A DNA stretch of 17,183 nt from Trebonia sp030042015 (GCF_030042015.1 NZ_JASIAL010000258.1:1-17183), one strand, 5' to 3'. Counted from the stretch's first letter, positions 5,226-11,974 are shown. A program made the numbers and translations. The notes: generated by a model not told the origin, from the letters alone.

Positions 5226-7576
5226 AACGTGATGGAGCCCCTCCCGTTGCTAGCGTAGTTGATCGTGGCAAGGGTGCGGCCGTTAGGGCTGAACGCCGCC
5301 AGCTGCGCCGCCGAGCCGTCATGCGGGATCAAGGGTCGGCCGAGTTCCAGCGGGTGGGAGGGGCTGCTGATGTTCCACAGCATGACGCCGCTGTCGCTGG
5401 GATTGCTGCTGAAGTCGATGCTAGCGAGCGTGCGGCCGTCCGGGCTAAACGACACCGCGCCCACGTCACCACTGCCGGGCGGGGTCAGTGGATTGCCGAG
5501 CTCGCCTGGGTGTGCGGGAGTGGTGGTGTTCCAAAGCGTGATGGTGCCGTCGGCGTCACCGGTGGCCAGCAGGTGCCCGTCCGGGCTGAGCGCTACTGAG
5601 TCAACCAGGACGCCGCCGTCGGGCGTCACAGGCTGGCCGAGTTCCGCCGGGCGCGCGGGATCGGCAGTATTCCACAGCGAGACGGTGCCGGCCTCGGCGA
5701 TGGCGGTGACTCGGCCGTTCGGGGTGACCGCCACCGAGGTCACCGCGTTGCTGGTGGGGATGAAGCCGGGTAGTGGCTGGTTCTCGGTGCTGATCAGGCG
5801 TGACTGAAGGTCAGCGCTGGGACGGATGCGGTAGGCGGTGAGCAGGAGCTGGGCGGCGGCGGCGGGATCGGTTCCTGTGAGCTGGTTGGCCTCGGCGAGG
5901 ACCTGGTTGTAGACGGCGAGGTCGCGCTGCTGGGTGGCGAGGTCGCGCTGGCCGATCGCGGCGGACTGCTGCTGGAGGGCCACGACGGAGGTGATCGTGG
6001 TGGCCAGGGCGAGGACGGCGAGGACAGCGATGAGGCTCCGCTGGAGGATCCCGGTGCGGCGGGCACGGCGGCGCGATGCAGCCAGGAACTGCCGGGCGGG
6101 GACGGTGAGGCCCACGACGTGGCCGTCGGCCCACGCGGCAGCCGCCTGCATGCGCGTCCCCCGGTAGAGGAGCGACGGGTCACGGCGGGCCCGGTCCCAG
6201 TCCGCGGCGTCGTCCTCGATGCGCTGCCGCATCAGCTGGCCGGCCCGGTCCTCACTGAGCCATCCCGCCAGCCGGGGCCAGGCGCGCAGCAGCGCCTCGT
6301 GAGTGATCTGCACCGCGTCGCGGGACTGGGTGAGCAGCCGGCTGGCGGTGTAGGAATCGATCACGGCCCCCGCAGCACCGCTGTCGTCCGTCAGGCCGTG
6401 GCGGGTGACGGGGCGGCGGACGTCTTCCCCGCTGGTGTCCCCGATCTTCACCAGGCGCAGGAACAGCGCCCGGGCGTCCTGCTGGGCGTCGGCGTCCAGG
6501 CGGGTGAAGACCCGCTCGGCACTGTCGGCGATCGCGTGCTCGATGCCGCCGGCGGACCGGTACCCCTTGACGGTCAACGTACTGCCGTGCCGCTGCTGCC
6601 ACGTGGCCCGCAGAGCGTGCGCCAGTAGCGGCAGCCGCCCTGCGCCGTCATCGGCCGCCAGACCGCCTGATCCCGTCGCGGCAGGGTGCCCGGCCCGCAG
6701 ATCGGAGAGCAGCAGCTCGATCAGGCCGGGCTCGATATCCAGGCCGGCCGCCTCGGCCGGGCAGGCGATCGCCTGCCGTAGCTCTTCGGCTGACATCGCC
6801 CCCACGATGACCTGATTGCCCTGCAGGGCCTGGCGGAGCTGCGGATAGCGGGTGCAGTCGGGATAGAAGTCCGCCCGCACCGCGCACGCCGCCAGCGCCG
6901 TCGGCCCGCCCGGAGCCTCGCCGCGTGCTGTCTTCCATAGCCAGGAGATGAAGGCCCCGCGCTCATCCTCGCTGTCGCACAGCCGGAACAGCTCCTCAAA
7001 CTGGTCCACTACGAGCACCGCCCGCGCCCCCGGCCCGGCCGCCCCCACCGCCCGCGCGAGCAATATGTCAAGATCTTCCGCCCCGGGATCCGGCGGCACG
7101 CTGACATCGGCGTCCGGGCGTGCCGCCGCGACCGCGACGGCAGCCTCGCGCAGCGGGTGCGCGCCGGGCGTGAACACGACCCGCGGCCAGTGCCGCGACC
7201 CGGCCGACGTTAAACCGCCGGCCGCGACCCGGGGCAGCAGGCCCGCCCGCAGCAGCGACGATTTCCCCGCCCCTGACGCGGCCACCACCATCACCGGGCC
7301 AGTCCCGGTCAGGCAGCCATCCATGCGGCCCACCAGGTCGGCGGTCAGCCGGTCACGGCCGAAAAACCACCCCGCCTGCTCCGCAGTGAACGGCGCCAGG
7401 CCAGGATATGGGCACCCCCCGTCTGCCCCGCCCACCGTCGGCACCGCGCGCCGGACCCCCGCACCGAAGTGCAGGTGCAGATCCCGGCCCGCCTGGTTGA
7501 CAGCCGCCTGCCCGGACGCCACTGCCTCCAGGTGAACCCCGCCCTCTGGGTCCTCCGGCTTCCCGGGACCGCTCAT
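5018..7576 (-). CDS. STAND NTPase with TM helix and first WD40 repeats (frameshifted gene, N-terminal part)
   Basis: This encodes 852 residues in frame from ATG 7576. Order of parts: a VNQAGRD motif at residues 26-32; the PYPGLAPFTAEQAGWFFGRD entry signature of nSTAND1-type NTPases at 56-75; Walker A SGAGKSS at 101-107; Walker B AVLVVDQFEELF at 186-197; a winged-helix and helical region to ~500; a basic RRRARR then one membrane helix at ~512-534; a Gln-rich coiled coil at ~535-566; and WD40 repeats from ~610. STAND proteins are ATP-driven switches that oligomerise on sensing a trigger and activate an effector. The start overlaps the upstream gene by ATGA, so the two are coupled. From about residue 790 the frame is wrong: WD40 sequence continues in the frame of 3687-5225 after a one-base shift at 5206-5210, and the last ~60 residues here are out-of-frame. 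The intact protein would be about 1296 residues. Confidence 0.88.
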   Translation of the reverse strand: MSGPGKPEDPEGGVHLEAVASGQAAVNQAGRDLHLHFGAGVRRAVPTVGGADGGCPYPGLAPFTAEQAGWFFGRDRLTADLVGRMDGCLTGTGPVMVVAASGAGKSSLLRAGLLPRVAAGGLTSAGSRHWPRVVFTPGAHPLREAAVAVAAARPDADVSVPPDPGAEDLDILLARAVGAAGPGARAVLVVDQFEELFRLCDSEDERGAFISWLWKTARGEAPGGPTALAACAVRADFYPDCTRYPQLRQALQGNQVIVGAMSAEELRQAIACPAEAAGLDIEPGLIELLLSDLRAGHPAATGSGGLAADDGAGRLPLLAHALRATWQQRHGSTLTVKGYRSAGGIEHAIADSAERVFTRLDADAQQDARALFLRLVKIGDTSGEDVRRPVTRHGLTDDSGAAGAVIDSYTASRLLTQSRDAVQITHEALLRAWPRLAGWLSEDRAGQLMRQRIEDDAADWDRARRDPSLLYRGTRMQAAAAWADGHVVGLTVPARQFLAASRRRARRTGILQRSLIAVLAVLALATTITSVVALQQQSAAIGQRDLATQQRDLAVYNQVLAEANQLTGTDPAAAAQLLLTAYRIRPSADLQSRLISTENQPLPGFIPTSNAVTSVAVTPNGRVTAIAEAGTVSLWNTADPARPAELGQPVTPDGGVLVDSVALSPDGHLLATGDADGTITLWNTTTPAHPGELGNPLTPPGSGDVGAVSFSPDGRTLASIDFSSNPSDSGVMLWNISSPSHPLELGRPLIPHDGSAAQLAAFSPNGRTLATINYASNGRGSITLWDVSNPQNAHGNSARAAPATPSRVRWPSAPMAAFLPTAATTAPSPCGTSPGQHTRSCCPRDYPQVAAG
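5206..5210 (-). other. one-base frameshift in a five-C run within the STAND-WD40 gene
   Basis: On the minus strand the sequence reads AGC AAC CCC CAG AAC. WD40 repeat 4 reads ITLWDVSNP in the upstream frame and PERPRELGQ in the downstream frame. One extra C, or one -1 slip on CCC, yields a seamless DVSNPPERPRELGQ that matches the DPxxPxxLGQ pattern of the neighbouring repeats. A tRNA in the P site can re-pair perfectly with CCC after slipping back one base. Possible causes are a sequencing or assembly error, a real mutation, or programmed slippage. Confidence 0.85.
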
Positions 7577-7989
7577 CCGCCGGTCACCGTCTGGTCCCGG
7601 CCGGCCTGATTGACCCGGCTGCCCCCCGACGCCCGTGCCACCATCACCACCGGACCCGCCGGGCCGCCAGCCAGCAGCGGCCTGAACTCCTCCACCAGCC
7701 GCCGCACCTCAGCCTGCAGTTCTTCATCGGCCCCCGCCAGCCGCCGCAGCCGGCTCCGCCACTCTGCGGCCAGCTCCGCCACCGCCTCCTCATCCCCGTC
7801 GCGCCGGGCCGCGATCGCCACCGACCGCGCCGCCTCCAGGTCAGCCTCAACCACCGCAGCCTGCCTGGGATGAGCCCGCCGCCAAAGCCCCGAAAACCCT
7901 GCCTTGGCCCGCCCCCAGCTGTCGGTCGTCATCAACGCCACAAGCGTCGTCGCCGCGGACGACCACAACAACGCCAGATCCCCATCCAC
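7573..7989 (-). CDS. small helical partner protein with C-terminal VNQAGRD motif (candidate effector)
   Basis: This encodes 138 residues from GTG 7989, with AGGGG six bases upstream. The N-terminus is a hydrophobic helix (LALLWSSAATTLVALM, residues 5-20) followed by an amphipathic DSWGRAKAGFSGLWRR segment. Residues 41-107 form a charged alpha-helical region rich in Ala, Glu and Arg, and the tail carries VNQAGRD at 126-132. The same seven residues occur near the N-terminus of the coupled STAND protein (residues 26-32). The stop overlaps the STAND start (ATGA at 7573-7576), so translation is coupled. I know similar short proteins with QAGRD tails as common in Streptomyces, but not their function. 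The layout of N-terminal helical domain plus C-terminal motif, next to an NLR-like protein with the matching motif, fits an effector such as a membrane-active Bell-like domain; this is inference. Confidence 0.8.
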   Translation of the reverse strand: MDGDLALLWSSAATTLVALMTTDSWGRAKAGFSGLWRRAHPRQAAVVEADLEAARSVAIAARRDGDEEAVAELAAEWRSRLRRLAGADEELQAEVRRLVEEFRPLLAGGPAGPVVMVARASGGSRVNQAGRDQTVTGG

Positions 7990-8449
7990 GCTGTACCCCT
8001 ATCCCCCAGGCGGGCAATTGGCCCAGACCACTACTAAATACGCTACCTGCCAGAACCCGCCTCCACCACCGGCCAAGCCCCGCCGCTTTATCCGCACCGA
8101 GACGGGAGATATGCACAATTACAACGAGCAACGCGCTCCTACCCCAGGATCGCAAAATCGGCGGCGTGACGCATCCGTCTGGCATTGTCTCTGCATTTAC
8201 TCCTGGTAACCACCGTTGACCATGTGCGGGGTCTACGGCCGGGGAGGCAGTCGGGCAGCATGGAGGGTGCGGCCGGTCTTACGCTGATCTGGTGGCCTGC
8301 GCCGAGGCATGCCTGTCAGAAGCCTTCGAAACAGTTCCGAGCTGGGACTTTACGGCGCACACACGGGAACTGCCGACGCTGGCCGGCGTCCCGGCGGACC
8401 CCGTGTATGGGGAGTTGCCCCGATCGGACCCGGGGTCCGGGCCGAGCCA
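7990..8449. other. 460-base intergenic region; promoter side of the STAND operon
   Basis: The part next to 7989 must carry the promoter and leader of the small partner gene (minus strand). No -35/-10 pair stands out. On the plus strand a frame around 8271-8440 gives a protein-like stretch (ACAEACLSEAFETVPSW, then PVYGELPRSD) without a start or ribosome binding site. It could be a gene remnant, but I cannot name it. The region is slightly less GC-rich around 8020-8220 than its surroundings. Confidence 0.35.
8425..8439 (-). terminator. possible hairpin terminator after the GntR gene
   Basis: CGGACC and GGTCCG form a 6-base stem with a 3-base loop, starting 11 bases past the stop of the GntR gene. 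There is no T-run, as is common in actinobacteria, so the assignment rests on position and stem only. Confidence 0.3.
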
Positions 8450-8758
8450 TCAGGGCCGAGCCTTTCCTGGCGGGATTAGTCCCCGCTCGCCGGGCGGTAT
8501 CACGTAGACGCCGCGGCCAATCGTGGTGCGCACCAGCCCCTCGTCCCTGAGTAGCTGGATTGCTTTCTCCACAGAGCCCTTCGCAATCTCGTACCGCTGC
8601 GACAGCGTTTTGATCGATGGCAGTGGGCGGCCGGGAGCCAGCTCGCCCGATGCGATCTGATGCTGCAGGATCGCCGCTAGCTGCCTGTAGACGGGTACGG
8701 CCCCATCGTGGTCGATCACATGGGGAACGCTAGTTAGCCCTGGAAACACACAGGTCAT
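8450..8758 (-). CDS. minimal GntR-family transcriptional regulator
   Basis: This encodes 102 residues from ATG 8758. Residues ~20-88 are a GntR winged-helix domain: VYRQLAAILQHQIASGELAPG, LPSIKTLSQRYEIAKGSVEKA, then LLRDEGLVRTTIGRGVYV, the last being the wing. No effector-binding domain follows, only ~12 residues, so this is a minimal repressor like those of actinomycete plasmids that control transfer or maintenance functions. A GTG at 8719 would also give a complete domain but has no ribosome binding site. The ATG at 8758 sits just after a pair of repeated decamers (8762-8781) that is a natural candidate operator for autorepression. The gene is divergent from the two small genes at 8948-9405, which it may also control. 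The frame extends upstream to 9118, but that part is antisense shadow. Confidence 0.85.
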   Translation of the reverse strand: MTCVFPGLTSVPHVIDHDGAVPVYRQLAAILQHQIASGELAPGRPLPSIKTLSQRYEIAKGSVEKAIQLLRDEGLVRTTIGRGVYVIPPGERGLIPPGKARP

Positions 8759-8761
8759 CGG

Positions 8762-8781
8762 GGGTTCCCATGGGTACCCAT
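8762..8781. promoter_or_regulatory. tandem decamer repeat, candidate GntR operator
   Basis: GGGTTCCCAT and GGGTACCCAT stand in direct tandem, differing at one base. The second copy lies within the perfect palindrome TGGGTACCCA (8771-8780). The pair is immediately upstream of the GntR start codon, where an autorepressor would be expected to bind. Binding is inferred. Confidence 0.5.
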
Positions 8782-8881
8782 ATGATGCTATGTTTGAGGG
8801 CACTTCGGCGGGAACCCGGACGCCTTCCGGCTTCCGCTTCCAAGGGTCCCTGCCGAAGGGTGCCCCGGTCCTCGTGCCCGA

Positions 8882-8929
8882 GATGCGTCGCGCGGGGGCC
8901 GGGGGTTGCCAGACGTCTCGCGACGCATC
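8882..8929. promoter_or_regulatory. 11-base perfect inverted repeat upstream of a small gene pair
   Basis: GATGCGTCGCG at 8882-8892 is exactly repeated inverted as CGCGACGCATC at 8919-8929 with 26 bases between, which include the palindrome AGACGTCT (8911-8918). It ends 18 bases before the ATG at 8948. In RNA it would form a strong stem next to the ribosome binding site; in DNA it could be an operator. Confidence 0.5.
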
Positions 8930-8947
8930 AGGGAAGACCCCACCGCC

Positions 8948-9166
8948 ATGAGCGATCAGATCCCCTCCTGGCAGCTGACCACGTCGGGACCATCCCGCCG
9001 GGTCGCCACGCTGGAGCTGGCCCTGCGGAGCCTGCCTGCGGGCAGCCACAGGCGGCAGAAGGGCCGGCTGGCCGCGCTGTGCGGAGAACGAGCGGAACCG
9101 AAGCGCCCCGCGGAACACCGCCCGAAGGCGGCAGCCGGCTGGCAGTTTCCCGACGATGCGTCATGA
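8948..9166 (+). CDS. small hypothetical protein
   Basis: This encodes 72 residues from ATG 8948; AGGGAAG at ~8929-8935 is a somewhat distant ribosome binding site. The protein is basic and polar (SGPSRRVATLELALRSLPAG, then HRRQKGRLAALCGERAEPKR), with no membrane segment or recognised domain. One short helix (VATLELALRSL) is likely. Its TGA overlaps the ATG of the next gene (ATGA at 9163-9166), so the two are translated together. Divergent from the GntR regulator. Function unknown; a small DNA- or RNA-binding protein would fit the charge, but that is a guess. Confidence 0.5.
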   Translation: MSDQIPSWQLTTSGPSRRVATLELALRSLPAGSHRRQKGRLAALCGERAEPKRPAEHRPKAAAGWQFPDDAS

Positions 9167-9405
9167 CGGGGAACGACGACGGGAGCGCGTCCCTGAGCCC
9201 GCCGGCACCAACCGCCGCCCGCATCCCCAGCTTGTCCGGCATGGACGCCGCCTGGCTACGCAAGATGCGGCTAGCCGTTAACGTCCTGCTGGACGAGGCT
9301 GACGAGATCAGCGACGGACTCGCGATTGAGCTGTACGCGTTTCGTAACAAGCTCGACGTGATCGAGCTCGAGCAAACCAGGCACGCTGGCCACACCGGTC
9401 AGTGA
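9163..9405 (+). CDS. small hypothetical protein, coupled to the preceding gene
   Basis: This encodes 80 residues starting at ATG 9163 inside the stop of the previous gene (ATGA overlap). The N-terminal ~25 residues are low-complexity Ser/Pro/Ala. The rest is acidic and helical (GMDAAWLRKMRLAVNVLLDEADEISDGL, in two parts, then LYAFRNKLDVIELEQTR), suitable for a helical hairpin or coiled coil. No family recognised. The coupling and shared promoter region with the divergent GntR gene suggest one small regulon of the mobile element. Confidence 0.55.
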   Translation: MTGNDDGSASLSPPAPTAARIPSLSGMDAAWLRKMRLAVNVLLDEADEISDGLAIELYAFRNKLDVIELEQTRHAGHTGQ

Positions 9406-9452
9406 CCGGCTCGTGCCGCGTATCGTCACAGGGTTCGCCGCGGGGGTTCCCC

Positions 9453-9466
9453 TCCTGATTTCAGGA
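9453..9466. terminator. possible bidirectional terminator between convergent genes
   Basis: TCCTGA and TCAGGA flank two T bases, giving a short symmetrical stem. It lies in the 65-base gap between the plus-strand gene ending at 9405 and the minus-strand gene ending at 9471. The loop is very small and there is no T-run, so confidence is low. Confidence 0.2.
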
Positions 9467-9470
9467 TCGC

Positions 9471-9824
9471 TTACGACGGCGACGAGGGCCACCGGACGGT
9501 CACTACGACTGACGGGGCTATTGCTTCCCAGGAATGGTCTATTCCCGGTCCCCATACGGCATAGTCGCCTTGCTTCTCCAGCGTAATGCTAGCTTCCGTG
9601 AGATCAATCCGGAAGTTTCCGCTTACGAGCAGTACCATGGTGGTGCGCTGCTCGTCCGCAGTCCACTGGGCACGTTTTTCGCCTGCCGGGTGGACGCCCC
9701 ATTTGACTTCTACGTCTTGGCTTGACCGCACGCCTTCGCTGGGGTCGATGAAGTGGCCGAGCAGCCAGCCGCGCGACTTGCGGCCGTCCTCTTCGGCGTT
9801 CCCCTCGTACCAGTTGCCGCTCAC
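9471..9824 (-). CDS. cupin-domain protein
   Basis: This encodes 117 residues with the start taken at GTG 9824, which overlaps the stop of the upstream gene by GTGA. An ATG at 9839 gives five more residues and a 19-base overlap but has no ribosome binding site. The protein is a small single-domain jelly roll: VEVKWGVHPAGEKR, then TTMVLLVSGNFRIDL and the second cupin motif GDYAVWGPGIDH, which follows G-x5-(P)-x-G-x2-H with G for the usual first proline. The first motif has lost its usual HxH and keeps only DEQ, so metal binding as in classical cupins is doubtful. Translational coupling to the HTH-Nudix-like gene implies a joint role. Substrate unknown. Confidence 0.75.
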   Translation of the reverse strand: MSGNWYEGNAEEDGRKSRGWLLGHFIDPSEGVRSSQDVEVKWGVHPAGEKRAQWTADEQRTTMVLLVSGNFRIDLTEASITLEKQGDYAVWGPGIDHSWEAIAPSVVVTVRWPSSPS

Positions 9825-11422
9825 TGATGTACCGTCCATTCAATAGCCGGGATGTCTGCCCGGTTCCCGCCGATGCGCTTTAGCCGCCGCAGTCCTTGCA
9901 TGAATGCGAATAGCCCCTCATTGCTCCAGCCGTCGTCACTGGCCAGCGCGGTTAGCGATTCGGTGTCCCTGCTTGAGTACTGGCGGAGTGCAGATGATTC
10001 CCAGTTGGCTTCGATCTGGCCTCCGTAGCGGGACCAGAAGTCATCGGACTCGATGACGATCAGGCACGCGAACTCATAGTTTCCGCTGACCAGGTTTAAG
10101 CCGAACCCGGTGCATTCAATTCGCAGCGCGCCGGGGTTTTCCAAGAGCAGCCAGCGCATCGGTTCGGACAAGCGGGACGGGTGCATCGGGTCGGCGGCGT
10201 GCTGCTCGCCTGCCGTGTTGTCTATGTTGTCCCGGCCGAACAGTTCTTCTTCCATCTCGCGCAGCAGGGTGGCCGCGATTTTTGCGTCGCCGCGGAAATC
10301 CGTCATTGGCTGGTGGAAGCCCTTGGGGATTACTGCCAGCTGCCGGGCTGCGTTGATGACGCTGGCCGACCGTTCCTGCACGAGAAGCACGTAATCCGGC
10401 TGGTCCCGGAGCGGGCTGGGCGGCCGGGCGAACGCGCACAGGGCCAGCGCGCCGCCGGCGCAGAGCCGCCCGGTGATGTTAAGGACTGATGCCAGGTCGG
10501 GAAGGTAACGGTCGCGCAGTGGCAGCGAGCCGGGCCGGGGAGCCACGCCTGCCGTGATCGCGTCGGCCAGCTCGCCTTCGAGAAGGTCCAGTGTCAGCGC
10601 GTAGGACGCAAACCGCGTGAGGGCCAGCGTCCCGCTGATGTTGCCCTTGCCGATGTCTATCCCCGCCAGCCGGTATAGGGGCGCGTCCACGAAACGGGTA
10701 CCTGCGGTCAGCGTCTCGGTTAGCCGCTGGGCTGCGGCCTCGGCTGCGCAGCCGTCGAGCGGGCTGCGTGCACCGTCCGCTCCGCCGGCGAACGTGAGCC
10801 GGTCTTGGCCCAGGGTCAGCTCGCAGTCGAGGTCCAGCCAGTCAGGGCGGGTCAGGACACTGGTGGTGATCTTGCTGTCCTGGCAGCGCGCGCCGTATCT
10901 GCCGTACCCGTCGGCCTGGTCCTGGTAGTAGTCACCGAGCGCTACCGCGATGCGCGGCTGCCGGATGCGCATTCGCCGATTCGCGTGGTCCAGCAGGTGA
11001 CGGCGGTCCACGCGGCCAAGCCGTAGCGCGACCTGGCGGCGGGCAGTGCCCGGTTCCCAGCCTGCAAGCTCGTCGAGCAGGGTCAGCGCATGGCTGATGT
11101 CCGGGTCGCTGATCAGCCTGTGTTCGGCTGCAGCGGCCGCTCCGTCATCGTGTGCTACCAGGCCGGGCTGTGGCGGACTGCCGGGGACGGGGACGGCAAC
11201 GCCGGCAAGCACCGCGAACCGCTCCCTGACCGCCGGGGCTGCCCGCTCCAGGGCGGTGTCAAGAAGCTGCTGCATCTCCGGTCGCGGTCGCAGCGTCGGC
11301 TTCTGATGCCAGCCGGCGACGGTCCGCACGGCGATATCAAGATGCGCCGCGAACGCGTCGTTGCTCATCCGCAACGCCGCCTGCAGCGCACATGCGCTCT
11401 CACCCGTCCAGCCGGTCACCAT
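9821..11422 (-). CDS. HTH protein with degenerate Nudix-like box, function unknown
   Basis: This encodes 533 residues from ATG 11422, with GGGA eight bases upstream. The frame could begin at GTG 11482, but that codon lies inside a long inverted repeat, so the downstream start is preferred. Residues ~10-45 form an XRE-like HTH (LRMSNDAFAAHLDIAVRTVAGWHQ), followed by a Pro/Ala linker, a helical middle region and a C-terminal domain. That domain has PKGFHQPM at ~367-374 and REMEEELFG at ~388-396; the latter matches the metal-binding half of the Nudix box (REUxEExGU) with F for the glycine, while the first half (Gx5E) is absent. A long conserved-looking tail follows (GFGLNLVSGNYEFACLIVIE). It may sense or hydrolyse a nucleotide-like ligand and regulate DNA; this is inference. 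It overlaps the cupin gene downstream and follows an XRE regulator gene upstream. Confidence 0.75.
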   Translation of the reverse strand: MVTGWTGESACALQAALRMSNDAFAAHLDIAVRTVAGWHQKPTLRPRPEMQQLLDTALERAAPAVRERFAVLAGVAVPVPGSPPQPGLVAHDDGAAAAAEHRLISDPDISHALTLLDELAGWEPGTARRQVALRLGRVDRRHLLDHANRRMRIRQPRIAVALGDYYQDQADGYGRYGARCQDSKITTSVLTRPDWLDLDCELTLGQDRLTFAGGADGARSPLDGCAAEAAAQRLTETLTAGTRFVDAPLYRLAGIDIGKGNISGTLALTRFASYALTLDLLEGELADAITAGVAPRPGSLPLRDRYLPDLASVLNITGRLCAGGALALCAFARPPSPLRDQPDYVLLVQERSASVINAARQLAVIPKGFHQPMTDFRGDAKIAATLLREMEEELFGRDNIDNTAGEQHAADPMHPSRLSEPMRWLLLENPGALRIECTGFGLNLVSGNYEFACLIVIESDDFWSRYGGQIEANWESSALRQYSSRDTESLTALASDDGWSNEGLFAFMQGLRRLKRIGGNRADIPAIEWTVHQ

Positions 11423-11470
11423 TTCCAATTCCCGCAGCCTCCCGCCATTGGCATGTGCATTGCGCATGCG

Positions 11471-11499
11471 CCGGTCATGCACTGAATGTGCATTACCGG
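11471..11499. promoter_or_regulatory. inverted-repeat operator upstream of the HTH-Nudix-like gene
   Basis: CCGGTCATGCAC (11471-11482) and GTGCATTACCGG (11488-11499) match as inverted arms at 11 of 12 positions around a 5-base spacer. A third and fourth GTGCATT occur at 11455-11461 and 11499-11505, and the palindrome GCGCATGCGC sits at 11462-11471. This cluster is 49 bases before the ATG at 11422 and ~75 bases after the end of the XRE gene. It is well placed as the operator of the HTH-Nudix-like gene, bound by its own HTH or by the XRE protein (inferred). Confidence 0.6.
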
Positions 11500-11575
11500 T
11501 GCATTGGAAACGTGCAGGGCACGAGGTGGAATTACAGGCATGGAAATCAATCGGCCCGGCAGGCCGGTACCCGGC

Positions 11576-11974
11576 CTAGCGGTCGCGGCGGACATGCTCA
11601 ATCACCGCGGCGATATCGGCTTTAAGGTCAGAAACGGCCTCGGCTATTTCTTCAAGCCGCCCCTCAAGGGCATCCAGGCGGGACCACAGCACAGCCCTGT
11701 CCACTGCCACATCGCTGTCAATTCCCGGCGGCTGCGCACTGCCCTTGAGCACCGAATCAAGTCGGCCCGGCTCCCAGCCGAGAGCCACCGACAGCGATTC
11801 CAGCGTCCGGGGACTGCGGCGCCGCTCGACCGTGTGCAACTGAATTTCCCGGACCACAGCCGCCGACACGCGCGAACGCTCCGCAAGCTCCCGCTGACGC
11901 CAGCCAAGCTCGCGGACCCGGCCACTGATGGCCCGGCCGACTGCAGCCCAGTCTCCCGGCACGCCTTCCGACAC
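11576..11974 (-). CDS. XRE-family transcriptional regulator
   Basis: This encodes 132 residues from GTG 11974 with an excellent ribosome binding site (GGAGGA, six bases upstream). Residues ~12-67 are a helix-turn-helix of the XRE type: ISGRVRELGWRQRELAERSR, then VSAAVVREIQLHTVERRRSP and RTLESLSVALGWEPGRLDSVL. The C-terminal third is a heptad-patterned helix (LWSRLDALEGRLEEIAEAV, then SDLKADIAAVIEHV), probably a dimerising coiled coil. The gene is divergent from the plus-strand transfer operon at 12147. The perfect inverted repeat at 12094-12119, in the shared intergenic region, is a good candidate for its binding site. This fits a switch that controls the conjugative operon and itself; the role is inferred from position. 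Confidence 0.88.
   Translation of the reverse strand: MSEGVPGDWAAVGRAISGRVRELGWRQRELAERSRVSAAVVREIQLHTVERRRSPRTLESLSVALGWEPGRLDSVLKGSAQPPGIDSDVAVDRAVLWSRLDALEGRLEEIAEAVSDLKADIAAVIEHVRRDR

Noticed and set aside
4606..5807. Several open frames on both strands within the WD40 region
   Set aside because: They repeat with the WD40 periodicity of the real gene and are shadows of a repetitive coding sequence.
3687..5960. DNA-level tandem repeat or CRISPR-like array
   Set aside because: The ~120-150 base periodicity is WD40 protein repeats; units are divergent at DNA level and uneven in length.
8185..8550. Plus-strand open frames ahead of and into the GntR gene
   Set aside because: No ribosome binding site and partly antisense to the GntR coding region; only the stretch 8271-8440 looks faintly protein-like and is noted in the gap entry.
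8759..9118. N-terminal extension of the GntR protein
   Set aside because: Antisense to the small genes, would bury the operator-like repeats inside coding sequence, and shows no domain.
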